NCBI RefSeq assembly: GCF_030010625.1 | Contig: NZ_JASCXN010000022.1 | Coordinates: forward strand, 62,001 to 126,000 | Reading direction: 5' to 3' | Source of the DNA: Streptomyces sp. CC208A | GTDB lineage: Bacteria > Actinomycetota > Actinomycetes > Streptomycetales > Streptomycetaceae | Length of the DNA: 64,000 bases | Shown here: positions 34,421-44,462 of the stretch, in pieces | Layout: each line of letters starts with the position of its first letter | How positions within the stretch are numbered: the first letter of the stretch is position 1 | Notes under the pieces: model-generated | Database searches by the model: none | The model's input: only the letters and a program-made list of their open reading frames with translations | What the model was told of the DNA's origin: nothing | Translations under genes and position numbers: made by a program

Positions 34421-36706
34421 ATGGGCGGGGACCCACAAGTGTCAGCAACGGTCGGCGACCACCGGCGAACGGGGGTGCCCGATCCGTACGGCGACCAGGC
34501 CCTGCTGACCCCCGCCATGACGAAAGGCCATGACGCCGCACCCGCCGGGGAACGAGCTCTGCTGCTGCGCTATCTCGAGGCGGTGGCCGCCGCCCGCCGG
34601 GCACCGGTGCACACCGCCGTCGCCTTCAACGCCGCGTACTTCGGGTACGACCTCGGGGGCGACGGCTACGGCGGCAGCCCGCTGAGCCTCGACGACTTCC
34701 CCGTGATCACCCTCGGGGAGTACGCGCCCCCGCTCCCCGTCGGTGCCATGGTGTGCGTCGCCACGGGATCGGATCCGCTCTACGCGGAGATCGTCTACCG
34801 GGAGGGCGCGCACCCGGAGGTGGGAGCCCTCGGGAACGTACCGGCCTGGGTTTCCGGGGCGCCCGCGGGCGCCGAGGGACCGGGCAGGCCGGGGAGCGAC
34901 GCGACCCCCTGCCGAAGGGAGCTCCTGGTCCCGGATCTCCACGCCTTCGGACCGGCCCTGAGCCTGTCACCGGCCAAACTCCACCGCTTACGCACGCGCC
35001 GGCGCTGGATCAACGAGGACGGGCACGTCGTCGTCGACGTCCGCTATCCGTCCCCGGAAGCGGCCCGGCGCGACGACCTGACGGCCTACGCGGATCACCT
35101 CCTGACCACGGCGCGGGAGCAGCTGCTCAGTCCCTTCGTCCCCGTCTCCCTCGCCGACCTCGTGGGCAGCACGCGTGACGACGATCTGCGGGCGGGCCTG
35201 CTCGGTCTGCTCGACACGGTGCGGGGGGTCCTCCGCTCCAGCGCCGCCTTACGCACCTGGGGGCACTACGCCGTGACCCGGGCCTCCCTCACGGAGTGCT
35301 GGGGCGACACCGGACCGCTGGGCGGCGACGATCTCAGGTCCCTCGCGGCAGCGGTGGAACACGCGGCCACCCCGGCAAGGCGGCGCCATCGCCTCACCGC
35401 CCCCGCCGCGGTGTACACGGCGGTCGGACCGCGGCTCCGCCAGTTCCCCGGCGCGACGGAACTGCTCGGAGGAACGGGCTACGCGGCAGCGGTCGTCCGG
35501 GCGAACGTGACACTCGCCGACGTCGTACGAGGCGACAGCGACCAGGGCCTGTTCGAGAACGGCTCCCGGATCACGCTCGACGACGCTTTCGAGAGCGGGG
35601 GCATCTGGCGCTCCCGCCATCCCGCCGATGCCGCGGCGCCCGGTGGCCCCCTGGCGCCGGCAGGACGCGGCTGGGCTTCGACACTCCCCGCGCCGCCCGA
35701 GCCGGAAACGGAAGCGGACCCGGTCGATCTCCCTCTCGCCGACGACGCCACCCTCGGTCCCGGCGAACTCCTGCGGGACGACGCGAAGGAGACCGTCTGG
35801 CGGTCGCCCCTGCGGCTCGCCCATCTCATCGACGGCTGGTTCCCCCTGCACCCGTCCGCCGCCCGCGGACTCCGCCGCTCCCACGGCCCACGCCCCGCAC
35901 TGCGCCTCGAACTCCACCACGGCGGCCGGACCCCGGACGAGCGCGGGACGACCCAGGACGTCAAGGCCGAACTCGAGGGCGAGCCGGGCCGGTTGACGGG
36001 AATCCGCTGGCCCCGGGACTTCTTCCCCGGCCTGATCCTCGAGCTGCGCCTGCCCCGCGGCGGAACGGTGATCCGCGCGGCCACGACCCCGCTGACGGAG
36101 CCGGTACGGATCGACGAACGGGTGATCGAGCACGGTTACGACCCCCGCGTGCTCACCCGGGAGGACGCTCCGGGCAGCGACCGCCATGGCGACAGCGCGG
36201 CCGGGCTCGGCCCCCGGCAGCTGGTGATGCGCACCGTACGCCGCTGCGGGCTGCTCACCCTGGACGGGCATGCCCTGCTGGACCGCTCGGTCCTGCCGAA
36301 CGCGGTCTACGGAGGCCGGCCGGCACGGTCCCAGACCGTCGCTCTGGAGTCGGCGGTGGCGGAACTGCTCGCGGAAGGACGCCTGGAACCGGCCCTGGGC
36401 AGCCGGGACGCCTGGGGCCGACCCCACTACCCGGCGCGCGAGGCACAGCCGACCATCCCGCTCATCGGCTACCGCCCCCTACGACGACGGGTGATACGCC
36501 CGTGGGGCGGCGCGGAAGCGGACGGCGCGGGGCTGCTCGCCCTCCAGTTCGTCTCCGGTCACCTGCGGCGCCTTCGGCCGGGCTGCTCGCCCAGCGAGGC
36601 GCAGCGAGCGGCCTTCCGCGACCACTGCCGCCTCCTCGGCAAGGCGGACGGCTGGGAACTGCCCTACGGCTACACGTTCGTCACCGAGCACACCCGCGGC
36701 CGCTGA
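34421..36706 (+). CDS. Uncharacterised 761-aa protein, partner of the giant ATPase
   Basis: Large soluble protein that I do not recognise. The N-terminal part (AVAFNAAYFGYDLGGDGYGGSP) is followed by a helical region (ALRTWGHYAVTRASLTECW) and a beta-rich C-terminal half (GWFPLHPSAARGLRRSH, FPGLILELRLPRGGTVIRAA) ending in a helical tail. No P-loop, nuclease or protease motif was found. ATG at 34421 has GGAGGTGTC before it. Two TTA codons lie at residues 190 and 277, so translation should depend on the bldA tRNA. The giant ATPase gene starts 114 bases downstream on the same strand, so they probably form one two-gene unit. By position and size it may be the effector or adaptor of a conflict system; this is inference. 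Confidence 0.7.
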   Translation: MGGDPQVSATVGDHRRTGVPDPYGDQALLTPAMTKGHDAAPAGERALLLRYLEAVAAARRAPVHTAVAFNAAYFGYDLGGDGYGGSPLSLDDFPVITLGEYAPPLPVGAMVCVATGSDPLYAEIVYREGAHPEVGALGNVPAWVSGAPAGAEGPGRPGSDATPCRRELLVPDLHAFGPALSLSPAKLHRLRTRRRWINEDGHVVVDVRYPSPEAARRDDLTAYADHLLTTAREQLLSPFVPVSLADLVGSTRDDDLRAGLLGLLDTVRGVLRSSAALRTWGHYAVTRASLTECWGDTGPLGGDDLRSLAAAVEHAATPARRRHRLTAPAAVYTAVGPRLRQFPGATELLGGTGYAAAVVRANVTLADVVRGDSDQGLFENGSRITLDDAFESGGIWRSRHPADAAAPGGPLAPAGRGWASTLPAPPEPETEADPVDLPLADDATLGPGELLRDDAKETVWRSPLRLAHLIDGWFPLHPSAARGLRRSHGPRPALRLELHHGGRTPDERGTTQDVKAELEGEPGRLTGIRWPRDFFPGLILELRLPRGGTVIRAATTPLTEPVRIDERVIEHGYDPRVLTREDAPGSDRHGDSAAGLGPRQLVMRTVRRCGLLTLDGHALLDRSVLPNAVYGGRPARSQTVALESAVAELLAEGRLEPALGSRDAWGRPHYPAREAQPTIPLIGYRPLRRRVIRPWGGAEADGAGLLALQFVSGHLRRLRPGCSPSEAQRAAFRDHCRLLGKADGWELPYGYTFVTEHTRGR

Positions 36707-36820
36707 CCCCACGCCCACGGCCCTTGTCCCTCCCTCCACCGTCCCGTCCCTCCCTCCCGGCTCCTCGGTGCCGAGCGAGCCGTTCCTCCAGAACCAGACG
36801 CAGAAACGGAGCAGGCGTCC

Positions 36821-39800
36821 ATGCACGACCGCTATCACGTCATCACGGGGCCGCCGTCGTCCCCACCGACCGTCTCGGCCGGAGAGCTCGAAGGCCTGGC
36901 CACCGCGCTCAACGCCCTGGACCCCCTGGCCGCCGCCGCCCTGAACGACCTCACGGTCGGCATGGTGGAACTCGCCTTCAACTCCCTGTCGCCCAGGAAC
37001 CGGCAGAGGGTGCTCAGCGGCCTGGGCATCCGGATGGCGGCACCCCGGCGGGCGGGCAACGCCCTGTGCCGGGACGTTCTGGCCCGCCTGCGGCGCGAGG
37101 CGCGGCAGCACTCCTGCACCTGTGGGGTCAAGGACCTCACGCGCACGGTGATGGACCAGATCGGCGCGCTCGTCTTCGCCCGGGACGACAGGACGGTCTC
37201 CGACCCCGTCTCCCGGTGGGGTGCGACGCTGCTCAGGGCCGCGGTCTTCGCGTGGTGCGACGCCTCCGTCGCCGACGCCCACATCCTCGCCTGGGCGGCC
37301 GATCAGGAATGGTTCGTGGCGCCGGCCGACGAGGAGGAGTCCGCGCGTCTCGCCGTCGTGGCCGAGGAGGCCCGGTCCGTCGTGGCGGCGTACCCGGACT
37401 TCGACGGCGTACGGGAGGGCGTGGAGCGGCCGTCCGCGGATGACGGGAAGGACAAGGAGACCGCCGCCGTCGATCGGCCGGCCGGACAGCCTCTCGTCCC
37501 CGAGGCCGCCGTGACGGATCCCGACACTTCGTACGACGCGCCCGTGACGGCCTCCGAGGACGCCCGCACCGAACAGGGCACGGACCCGGAGACGGCCTGC
37601 CGGCAGCTGGAATCGGCCCTTGCGGGGGCTCGGCAGGCCGCGGCGAACGTGACCGGCGCGGTGGCGGACGGCCGCCCACCGCACGAGGAGGACCTGGCTC
37701 CGCTGACCGCCCTGGGCGCCGTCTTCGACAGCGCGGAAGCGGTGTTCCGCGCGGCGGGGATGAAGGAGGTGCCCCGCCGCCTGGACGACATGACGCGCGC
37801 CGCACGCGAGCACCGGACGGCACACGAGCGTGACCGCCGGGCACGGGAGGCGCTGCGGGAACTCCTGGACGTCGCGGGCCGTCCGGACGGCCCCGCCGTC
37901 TTCGCCGCCGAGGCCGTGCGAGGAGCGACCCGCCGACTGCTGGACACGGCGGTGTGGGAACAGACCCACCGTCAGGAGAGCGCCGCACTCGCCGACTTGG
38001 CACAGCTGATCCGGGAAGGGCGGGAGGCGTACGCCGCCACGGAGATCCTGGCGCTGCAGGATCGGATGGTGCGGGTGCTGCCCGGGTGCGCCATGGCGGT
38101 GGTCATGGCACCCGACCTGGTGCTGGCGCGGTCCGGGGAAACCTTCGCCGAACCGGCGGGGACCGAGGCGGACGACCCCGGCGGCGATGCCGGGGGAGCC
38201 GACGAGCCCGCCGGGCGCGGAGAGCCGACCGCCGAGCAGACGGACGGGAGTCCGGCGGAGGAGACCGGCGATTCCGCCGACGGAACCGGGCTTCACTCCG
38301 TACCCGGCGTGGAGGCCCCCTCTCCCGAACCGAAAACCCCCACGTCCACGTCCACACCCGCTCCGGCGCCGGAGCCCGCCCCGCTCGACGCCGCCGACGA
38401 GCCGGCCCCGGCGCCCGCCACGGATGCCGACGCGGACCTCCCGGCCGCCCTCGTCCCGACGACCGCGCCCGCGTCCCCTCCCGCCGCGCCGGAGGACGAG
38501 GACGACCGGTTCTCGGAGTCGGCCCGGACCGTCCTCGCCGCCGTCGCCGCGGAGGAGGGAACCGACCGGACCGAGGTCGAACGGGCCCTGACGAGGCTGG
38601 TCGTGGAGCGGCGCTTCGGACTCGCCCACCGCGTGGCGAGCGCTGCCGGCCACCCCGAGCCGCAGGTGGCGGCGCTCCATCTGGCCGGTGCCGCCGGGCT
38701 GCTCACGTCCGGCGACAGCCAGGGCGCCCGGATGGTCGCCGACCTGCTTCAGCAGTACGGCGCACACGTCGGCCGTGACGCGGAGGGCAGCGAACTCCTC
38801 CTGCTGCCCGCTCTGTTGCGTACGGCGCTGATCACCGGAGACCACCTGGCGGGAGCTCAGCTCAAGGCCCTGGTCCCCCGGCTGCCGGAGCGGTTGGCGG
38901 AGGCGGCGACCACGGTCGCCGACCGCGCGCTGAGCGGCGCTCTGATGATGGCCTCGCCGCTGGTCGTCAGCGCCGACGTCTCCGGGGCGGAGGCGCGGCT
39001 GCGGGAACTCCTTGAGCAGTGCCGTGTCCTGCTCGTGCCGCCGAGGCTGCGGTTCGCGCGGGCCACGGAGATCGCCAAGCACTGGCTGGCCGACGACGGG
39101 CTGCTCGGGTCGCTGCTCGTGCCCGTCGCGGACGACCGCCGCGACGAGGCGGCGCGGGTGCGTGAGCAGGCCGAACGCCTCTCGAAACTGGCGGAGATCA
39201 ACACCGAGGTCGACCGCATGGACCGGAAGCACCGGTCGCCCAGCGGCAAGCCGCTCCAGGGCTCCGGGCGGCAGGACCTGGTGCATCTCGTGGAACGCGC
39301 CGCCGGCCTGGCCAAGGAGTGGTGCCTGGCGGCCGACACCATCCGTCGTGGTGACCGCTCCGACGGCAACCGGGCGGTCAAGGAGATCTCCTCCCTGCGG
39401 CGGTCCCTGCTGGACGGCAAGGAGGCGGCGCTGGACGAACTGGAGCGGTCGGCGCGGAGCTCGGGCGTCGTCAAGGCCGCGACCGCCTGGGCGGCACGCG
39501 CCTCGATGGAGGAGCTGTTCGCCCTGCTGGCCGGTGACACCACGGCCACGCGTCCCGGCGGCCCGGTCGACCCCGGACTCGTGCTGGACGCGGAACTGCT
39601 GAAGGTGTGCGACCGCCGTGACGAGCAGCCGTCGCTCGACGAGTTGCTCATCGCGGTCGACCGGAGCTGGCAGGAGGCCCTCGCCGAGCGGCTCTCCCGC
39701 GACGCCTTCGCCACCGCCCGTACCCTCGTCGAACTGGCGGCACGAGGGCTGCTGCCCGCCGCCGGGGAGTTCACCCCGCCGACGGTCGCCGAGATCGAGG

Positions 39801-42800
39801 CCAGGGCGGCCGGCCGGCGTACGAAGCTGCGCGCCGCGCACGACGAACTCGTCGCCGAGCTGCACCGCGCGCAGGCCGATGGCGCCGTGACCGACGACCA
39901 GGACCTGCGGCTCCAGGAACTCCTCGCCGATGCCAAGGGCCTGCTCGACGGCACCGGCGCACACGACCTGGTGGACGTGCGCCGGGCGCTCGACACCGTA
40001 CAGGGCGACCTGCCGGCCTTCCGGCAGCAGGCGGCCGACCGGATCCGGGCGCGACTCGACGCCCTGGACCCCACGGAGCAGCAGCGGGCGCAGGTCCTGC
40101 GGCACCTGGACACCGGTGGCCTGGCCACGGCCGCCGACCTCGTCTACTTCCTGGAGATCGGGGAGGACGTCCCGGAGATCGACGGCGGTGAGTCCCATCT
40201 CACCGAGTTCTTCCCGGCCGTGCCCGACGGGCTGCCCAAGGGCATCGACCGCGGCCTGGTCGACCTCGTCCGGTCCGGGGGGAAGCACACGGACATCCCC
40301 GCTCTGGACTACAGCGCGCTCTCGACCGACGAGGCGGCTCTGGCGGCCGACGTCCTCGACGAGTGGCGTGAGCTGGGCGCGACCGAGCCGAAGGACCGGC
40401 TCGACGTCTCCGCGAGGAGGCAGCTGCCGCCCCTCCTCAAACTCCTCGGTTACGAGGCCAAGAGCGCCAGGCCGCTCGACGAGCGGTCCCCGCACCTGCG
40501 CCGGCGCGAGTACCGCCTCTTCGAAGCGACCGAGGTGGAGACCAACGGCAGGGCCAAGGCACCCGCGTTCGGCTCGCAGATCCAGGAGCAGGGCGGCAGC
40601 CTCCGCGTGCTGATGGTCTGGGGCCGTCCTTCGGCCGAGTTCGTCATGAGCCTGGCGGAACGCGACACCAGCGGAGCGAGCCTCCTCGTCCTCTACTTCG
40701 GCACGCTGAGCCGTGAGGCCCGCGTCGAGCTCGCCGTAGGTTCCGGCCGGTTGCAGCCGATGCTGGTCGTGGACGACGCGGCCTTGGCCTATCTCGCGGC
40801 GCGGGGCAACCGCCAGGTCAGCACCGCTACGCAGATACTGCTGCCGTTCTCCGGCGTCAACCCGTACATCAGGGAGAAGCGGGGCCGGATCGGCGGCGAG
40901 ATGTTCTACGGCCGTGACGCCGAACGCAAGAGCGTTCTCGACCGGCACGGCACGCAGGTCATCTTCGGCGGCCGGGGACTCGGAAAGTCCGCCCTGCTCA
41001 GCGATGCCGGAGAGCGGTTCGAGGGGCAGCGCCCCGGCTACCACCTGGCGGTGTACGTGAACCTCGACCAGGAGAACATCGGCAAGGGCAGCTCGCTGGG
41101 GCCGGAGGCGCTGTGGAGCGTCCTCGACCGGGAGCTCCGGGCGGCCAAGGTGCTGGAGGGGCAGCCGAGCCGCAAGTCGCGGGCGGGCATCTCCGACCGG
41201 GTGCGCGCCGGCATCCGGACCTGGCTCGACGGGGACTCCCGGCGGAGTCTGCTGGTCCTGCTCGACGAGTGCGACCAGTTCTTCGAGGCGGACGCCCCCC
41301 GCTTCGACCAGACCAAGAAGCTCAAGGGCCTCGGGTCCGACACGAAGGACCGTGCCAAGGTCGTCTTCGCGGGTCTGCACTCCGTGCAGAGGTTCTCCAA
41401 GCTCGCCAGCAACGGCCCGTTCGGGCACCTCGCACAGACCCCGAAGGTCATCGGTCCGCTCGCGCCGCAGTCCGCCGCCGAACTGCTGGTCGACCCGATG
41501 CGGGCCCTCGGCTTCGAGTTCCAGGACGTCGATCTCGTCAACCGGGTGCTCGGCTACTGCTCCTACCAGCCGTTCCTCCTCCAGATGTTCGGCCACCGGC
41601 TGGTCGAGGTGATGCACCGCAAGCGCGCGCGGCGCGGAGCCGAGGGACCTCCGTACGCGGTGGAGATCGCCGACATCGAGGTCGTGGAGTCGGACACCGG
41701 GCTCAGGGACGGCATCTCGGCGGCCTTCAAGGACACCCTGAGCCTCGACCACCGCTACGACGTGATCGCCAACGTGCTGGCCTACCACGCACGCCACCGC
41801 GGTTTGGAGGTACGGCTGAGCGACGCCGAACTGCGCGAGGAGTGCGAGACGTTCTGGCGCAAGGGCTTCGAACAGCTCGACACCGAGGGGTTCCGCGCCT
41901 ATCTCTCCGAGATGGTGGGCCTCGGCATCCTCGCCCCCAACCACGACGGCCAGGGCTGGCACCTGAGGGGCCCGAACGCCCTGCGTATGATCGGCACCTC
42001 GCACGAGGTGGACGCCCGTCTGCTCAGGGCGGAGCAGGACTGCGAACTGCAGGAGAGCATCGTGCAGGAGGGGCGCCCCGAGCTGCCCGACGGCCGGCCG
42101 GCGCCGCTCACCATCACCCAGCTCGACGACCTCCTCGGCGAGCGGTCCAACCAGACGAGGGTGGTCCTCGGTACCTCCGCGACCGGTGTCGGCGACGTCG
42201 GCGACACCCTCCGTGCGGTTGCCGGACGGATCGCCGACTGGACGCTGCCGCCCATCGGCAAGCCCAGTGTCTACAAGCAGGAACTCGTGGGCGGACGTCC
42301 GCGCGAACGTCGGGTCGTCATCAGTGACTTCGCCCGGCACCCGGATGCCCGGCCCGAGGCCCCCCGGCAGGCCGTGGACCTGGCCGATACGATGCTGCCG
42401 ACCACCCCGGGGGTGACCCGCGCGGTGGTCGTGGTCACGGATCCCACCCAACTGGGCCTGTGGCGCACCCTGTTGACGGGAACCGAATCCACCTCGGCCG
42501 CTCCCGTGGTGCTGCGCCGGCATGACCGCCGCAGTCTGCGCGGCTGGGCCCAGCGGGTCGAGAAGTTCCACACCGAGGACCGTCTGGACCGTCTCCACGA
42601 GCTGACCGGAGGCTGGCCGGTCCTGGTCGACCGGGCCCACCGTCTCCACGGCGAACTGGGCGACCCGGACGCGGTGCTGCACCGTCTGGCCGGTCTGCGC
42701 GCCGACCGGGCCGAGTCCCGTGCCTTCGTCCAGGCGACCGGCTTGTACGTGGACCCGATGCTGGCGACCGGATACCGGTCCCTCGCCGAGGAGTTCGAGA

Positions 42801-42973
42801 AGGACCCCTTCGACGTGGAGAGCGCGGTGACCGCCGTGGCGGTCCAGATCGAGGACGAGGACGAGGCCCGTTGGGTCGTCACCTGCCTTGACGCGCTCCA
42901 GGTGTTCGACCACGAGGGGAACCAGTTGCTCCTGGAACCGCTGCTCCGGGGGTGCGTGGCGCTCCAGGGCTGA
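36821..42973 (+). CDS. Giant 2050-aa P-loop ATPase, candidate conflict/defence protein
   Basis: Multidomain cytoplasmic protein. Residues 1-180 are helical with a HSCTCG cysteine motif, then a long helical region and an acidic Pro/Ala-rich disordered linker (about 443-565). A large alpha-helical region follows (about 570-1230) with heptad-like stretches. A STAND/AAA-like ATPase has Walker A GGRGLGKS (about 1383-1390, K1389) and Walker B LLVLLDECDQFF (D1482, E1483), with a helical bundle behind it (FGFEFQDVDLVNRVLGYCSY region) and a winged-helix-like tail ending LLLEPLLRGCVAL. No nuclease or protease motif was recognised. ATG at 36821 has GAGCAGG upstream. A terminator follows at 43046. The size and a switch-type ATPase resemble STAND defence sensors; function is unproven. 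Confidence 0.75.
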   Translation: MHDRYHVITGPPSSPPTVSAGELEGLATALNALDPLAAAALNDLTVGMVELAFNSLSPRNRQRVLSGLGIRMAAPRRAGNALCRDVLARLRREARQHSCTCGVKDLTRTVMDQIGALVFARDDRTVSDPVSRWGATLLRAAVFAWCDASVADAHILAWAADQEWFVAPADEEESARLAVVAEEARSVVAAYPDFDGVREGVERPSADDGKDKETAAVDRPAGQPLVPEAAVTDPDTSYDAPVTASEDARTEQGTDPETACRQLESALAGARQAAANVTGAVADGRPPHEEDLAPLTALGAVFDSAEAVFRAAGMKEVPRRLDDMTRAAREHRTAHERDRRAREALRELLDVAGRPDGPAVFAAEAVRGATRRLLDTAVWEQTHRQESAALADLAQLIREGREAYAATEILALQDRMVRVLPGCAMAVVMAPDLVLARSGETFAEPAGTEADDPGGDAGGADEPAGRGEPTAEQTDGSPAEETGDSADGTGLHSVPGVEAPSPEPKTPTSTSTPAPAPEPAPLDAADEPAPAPATDADADLPAALVPTTAPASPPAAPEDEDDRFSESARTVLAAVAAEEGTDRTEVERALTRLVVERRFGLAHRVASAAGHPEPQVAALHLAGAAGLLTSGDSQGARMVADLLQQYGAHVGRDAEGSELLLLPALLRTALITGDHLAGAQLKALVPRLPERLAEAATTVADRALSGALMMASPLVVSADVSGAEARLRELLEQCRVLLVPPRLRFARATEIAKHWLADDGLLGSLLVPVADDRRDEAARVREQAERLSKLAEINTEVDRMDRKHRSPSGKPLQGSGRQDLVHLVERAAGLAKEWCLAADTIRRGDRSDGNRAVKEISSLRRSLLDGKEAALDELERSARSSGVVKAATAWAARASMEELFALLAGDTTATRPGGPVDPGLVLDAELLKVCDRRDEQPSLDELLIAVDRSWQEALAERLSRDAFATARTLVELAARGLLPAAGEFTPPTVAEIEARAAGRRTKLRAAHDELVAELHRAQADGAVTDDQDLRLQELLADAKGLLDGTGAHDLVDVRRALDTVQGDLPAFRQQAADRIRARLDALDPTEQQRAQVLRHLDTGGLATAADLVYFLEIGEDVPEIDGGESHLTEFFPAVPDGLPKGIDRGLVDLVRSGGKHTDIPALDYSALSTDEAALAADVLDEWRELGATEPKDRLDVSARRQLPPLLKLLGYEAKSARPLDERSPHLRRREYRLFEATEVETNGRAKAPAFGSQIQEQGGSLRVLMVWGRPSAEFVMSLAERDTSGASLLVLYFGTLSREARVELAVGSGRLQPMLVVDDAALAYLAARGNRQVSTATQILLPFSGVNPYIREKRGRIGGEMFYGRDAERKSVLDRHGTQVIFGGRGLGKSALLSDAGERFEGQRPGYHLAVYVNLDQENIGKGSSLGPEALWSVLDRELRAAKVLEGQPSRKSRAGISDRVRAGIRTWLDGDSRRSLLVLLDECDQFFEADAPRFDQTKKLKGLGSDTKDRAKVVFAGLHSVQRFSKLASNGPFGHLAQTPKVIGPLAPQSAAELLVDPMRALGFEFQDVDLVNRVLGYCSYQPFLLQMFGHRLVEVMHRKRARRGAEGPPYAVEIADIEVVESDTGLRDGISAAFKDTLSLDHRYDVIANVLAYHARHRGLEVRLSDAELREECETFWRKGFEQLDTEGFRAYLSEMVGLGILAPNHDGQGWHLRGPNALRMIGTSHEVDARLLRAEQDCELQESIVQEGRPELPDGRPAPLTITQLDDLLGERSNQTRVVLGTSATGVGDVGDTLRAVAGRIADWTLPPIGKPSVYKQELVGGRPRERRVVISDFARHPDARPEAPRQAVDLADTMLPTTPGVTRAVVVVTDPTQLGLWRTLLTGTESTSAAPVVLRRHDRRSLRGWAQRVEKFHTEDRLDRLHELTGGWPVLVDRAHRLHGELGDPDAVLHRLAGLRADRAESRAFVQATGLYVDPMLATGYRSLAEEFEKDPFDVESAVTAVAVQIEDEDEARWVVTCLDALQVFDHEGNQLLLEPLLRGCVALQG

Positions 42974-43045
42974 CCCTGCTCCCTGTCCGGCTTCTGCCGG
43001 GCGGGGCAAGGCTCCGTACCGCGGCGCTCGGCGAGCACGGCGACG

Positions 43046-43073
43046 AGGAGGCCCCGTCCTGACGGGGCCTCCT
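43046..43073 (+). terminator. Hairpin after the giant ATPase gene
   Basis: AGGAGGCCCCGT (43046-43057), loop CCTG, then ACGGGGCCTCCT (43062-43073): a perfect 12-bp stem 73 bases after the stop. No strong T tract. Confidence 0.75.
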
Positions 43074-43225
43074 CCGGCTGGATGCCGTCGTGGGATCCAT
43101 GGCGAGGGCGGCGCCTGGGCCGCCTCGTTCTGGTCGGGCACCAGCCCGTACGGCGCCTTCCGCCTCGACCGGCCAGGGCCGCCACCGGTCCGGAGGCCGC
43201 GCGGTGGTGTCTCCTTCGGTCCAGG

Positions 43226-44344
43226 TCAGCCGTACATCGCCACGCGGTGGAGAGCCGCGAGCGCGTCGTCGATGGGATGGGGCTGCGGTTCGCCGGAGGA
43301 GTCGAGCCTGTTCCACCTCTGCAGATTCACCGCGACCGCCAGCTGCCGCTTGCCGTCGGCGCGGATCACGGCCAGCGCCCCGCCACCCCAGACCGTGCCG
43401 CCATGGCCCCAGAAGGTGCCCTCACCGGGACCCTCCAGCGGGTACAGGCCGAGGCCGTAGTCGATCGTCTTCCCCTCCTGGGAGACGATCGGGACAGTGC
43501 GCCGCATCTGCGCCAGCGACGACGGACTGACGATCTCCCCGGCCAGCAGCAGGCGGTAGAAGCGGTTGAGGTCCGCGACGGTCGATATCAGCGAGGCCGA
43601 CGGCCCCGTCCACGACATGTCGTAGACGCTGTAGTCGCGCGGCGGGTCGATCATGCCGAACCACGCCTCGTAGAGCTGCGAGTGCGGCCCGTCGACGTAC
43701 GGCCCGGCGGGGAACGCGGTGTCCCGGAGCCCGGCGCGCTCGATGACGTTCCGGGTGATGCACCGCTCGGCCGTGGTGCCGGTCACCTGTTCCAGGAGCC
43801 GGTCGAGAAGCAGGTAGTTGGTGTTGGAGTAGACCCCCGGGGTGCCGCCCGGGGCGCCGGCGGCGGGTGCGGAGACCCCCATCCCGATCAGCTCGACGGG
43901 GTCGAACCGTGTGAACCGGTGGTCGTCCAGGCTCCGGGGCCCGGTGTCCGCGAGGACGGGCAGCGCCTTGAGGGAGGGGTAGGCGTACGGGAGGTACTCG
44001 GCGAGGCCGCTGGTGTGGTTGATCAGCATCCGGACCGTGATCGCGTCACCGCGTTCTCCGGGAACCAGCTCCGGAAGGTACCGGCCGATCGGTGTGTCGA
44101 GGCCGATCCGACCGCTCTCGACCTGCTGGAGCACCGCGGCCGCGGTGAAGGTCTTGGTGACGCTGCCGACGCGGTGCCGCATGCCGGCGGTGACGGGGCG
44201 GCCGGTGTCGACATCGGCGACCCCGACGGCGCCGCGCCAGACCTGGTCGCCGTCCCGCACCTCGGCGAACAGGCCCGGCACACCGGCACGGTGGACGTTC
44301 TCCAGGGCGGTGTCCAGTGCGGCTAAGTCCAAGTGCCTCTTCAT
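43226..44344 (-). CDS. Serine hydrolase of the beta-lactamase/DD-peptidase family
   Basis: Protein of 372 residues with the class C beta-lactamase-like motifs SVTK (SxxK nucleophile), YSNTN (YxN) and GHGGTVWGGG (HxG type). No signal peptide is clear. Such enzymes are DD-peptidases, esterases or lactamases; the substrate is open. ATG at 44344 is used; codon 7 is TTA (44324-44326 on the plus strand reads TAA), so translation may need the bldA tRNA. It is divergent from a TetR gene 118 bases away, a usual regulator-target arrangement. Confidence 0.85.
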   Translation of the reverse strand: MKRHLDLAALDTALENVHRAGVPGLFAEVRDGDQVWRGAVGVADVDTGRPVTAGMRHRVGSVTKTFTAAAVLQQVESGRIGLDTPIGRYLPELVPGERGDAITVRMLINHTSGLAEYLPYAYPSLKALPVLADTGPRSLDDHRFTRFDPVELIGMGVSAPAAGAPGGTPGVYSNTNYLLLDRLLEQVTGTTAERCITRNVIERAGLRDTAFPAGPYVDGPHSQLYEAWFGMIDPPRDYSVYDMSWTGPSASLISTVADLNRFYRLLLAGEIVSPSSLAQMRRTVPIVSQEGKTIDYGLGLYPLEGPGEGTFWGHGGTVWGGGALAVIRADGKRQLAVAVNLQRWNRLDSSGEPQPHPIDDALAALHRVAMYG

Positions 44345-44402
44345 GACGTACGTCCTTTCGCACTGCCTCGGCGAGCCCCGCGTCAGGCTCATGTCCTTAT
44401 TA

Positions 44403-44419
44403 TGCGCGCGGTGCGCGCA
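44403..44419. promoter_or_regulatory. Candidate TetR operator
   Basis: TGCGCGC-GGT-GCGCGCA, perfect 7-bp arms, in the 118-bp divergent region between the serine hydrolase and TetR genes. Likely bound by the adjacent TetR protein to control both. Confidence 0.5.
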
Positions 44420-44462
44420 ACAGTAAGTGCACGGTTAGACTGAGGTGGACGAGAGGGGCGCA

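Noticed and set aside
34421..42973. PGL/BREX-type defence assignment for the two-gene unit
   Set aside because: No PglZ phosphatase, methylase or Lon-like motif was found; size and one ATPase domain alone are not enough.
36479..43141. A very long open frame on the minus strand opposite the giant ATPase
   Set aside because: High-GC third positions leave long stop-free antisense frames. It has no motif, is rich in Gly/Pro/Arg, and the plus-strand frame has Walker motifs.
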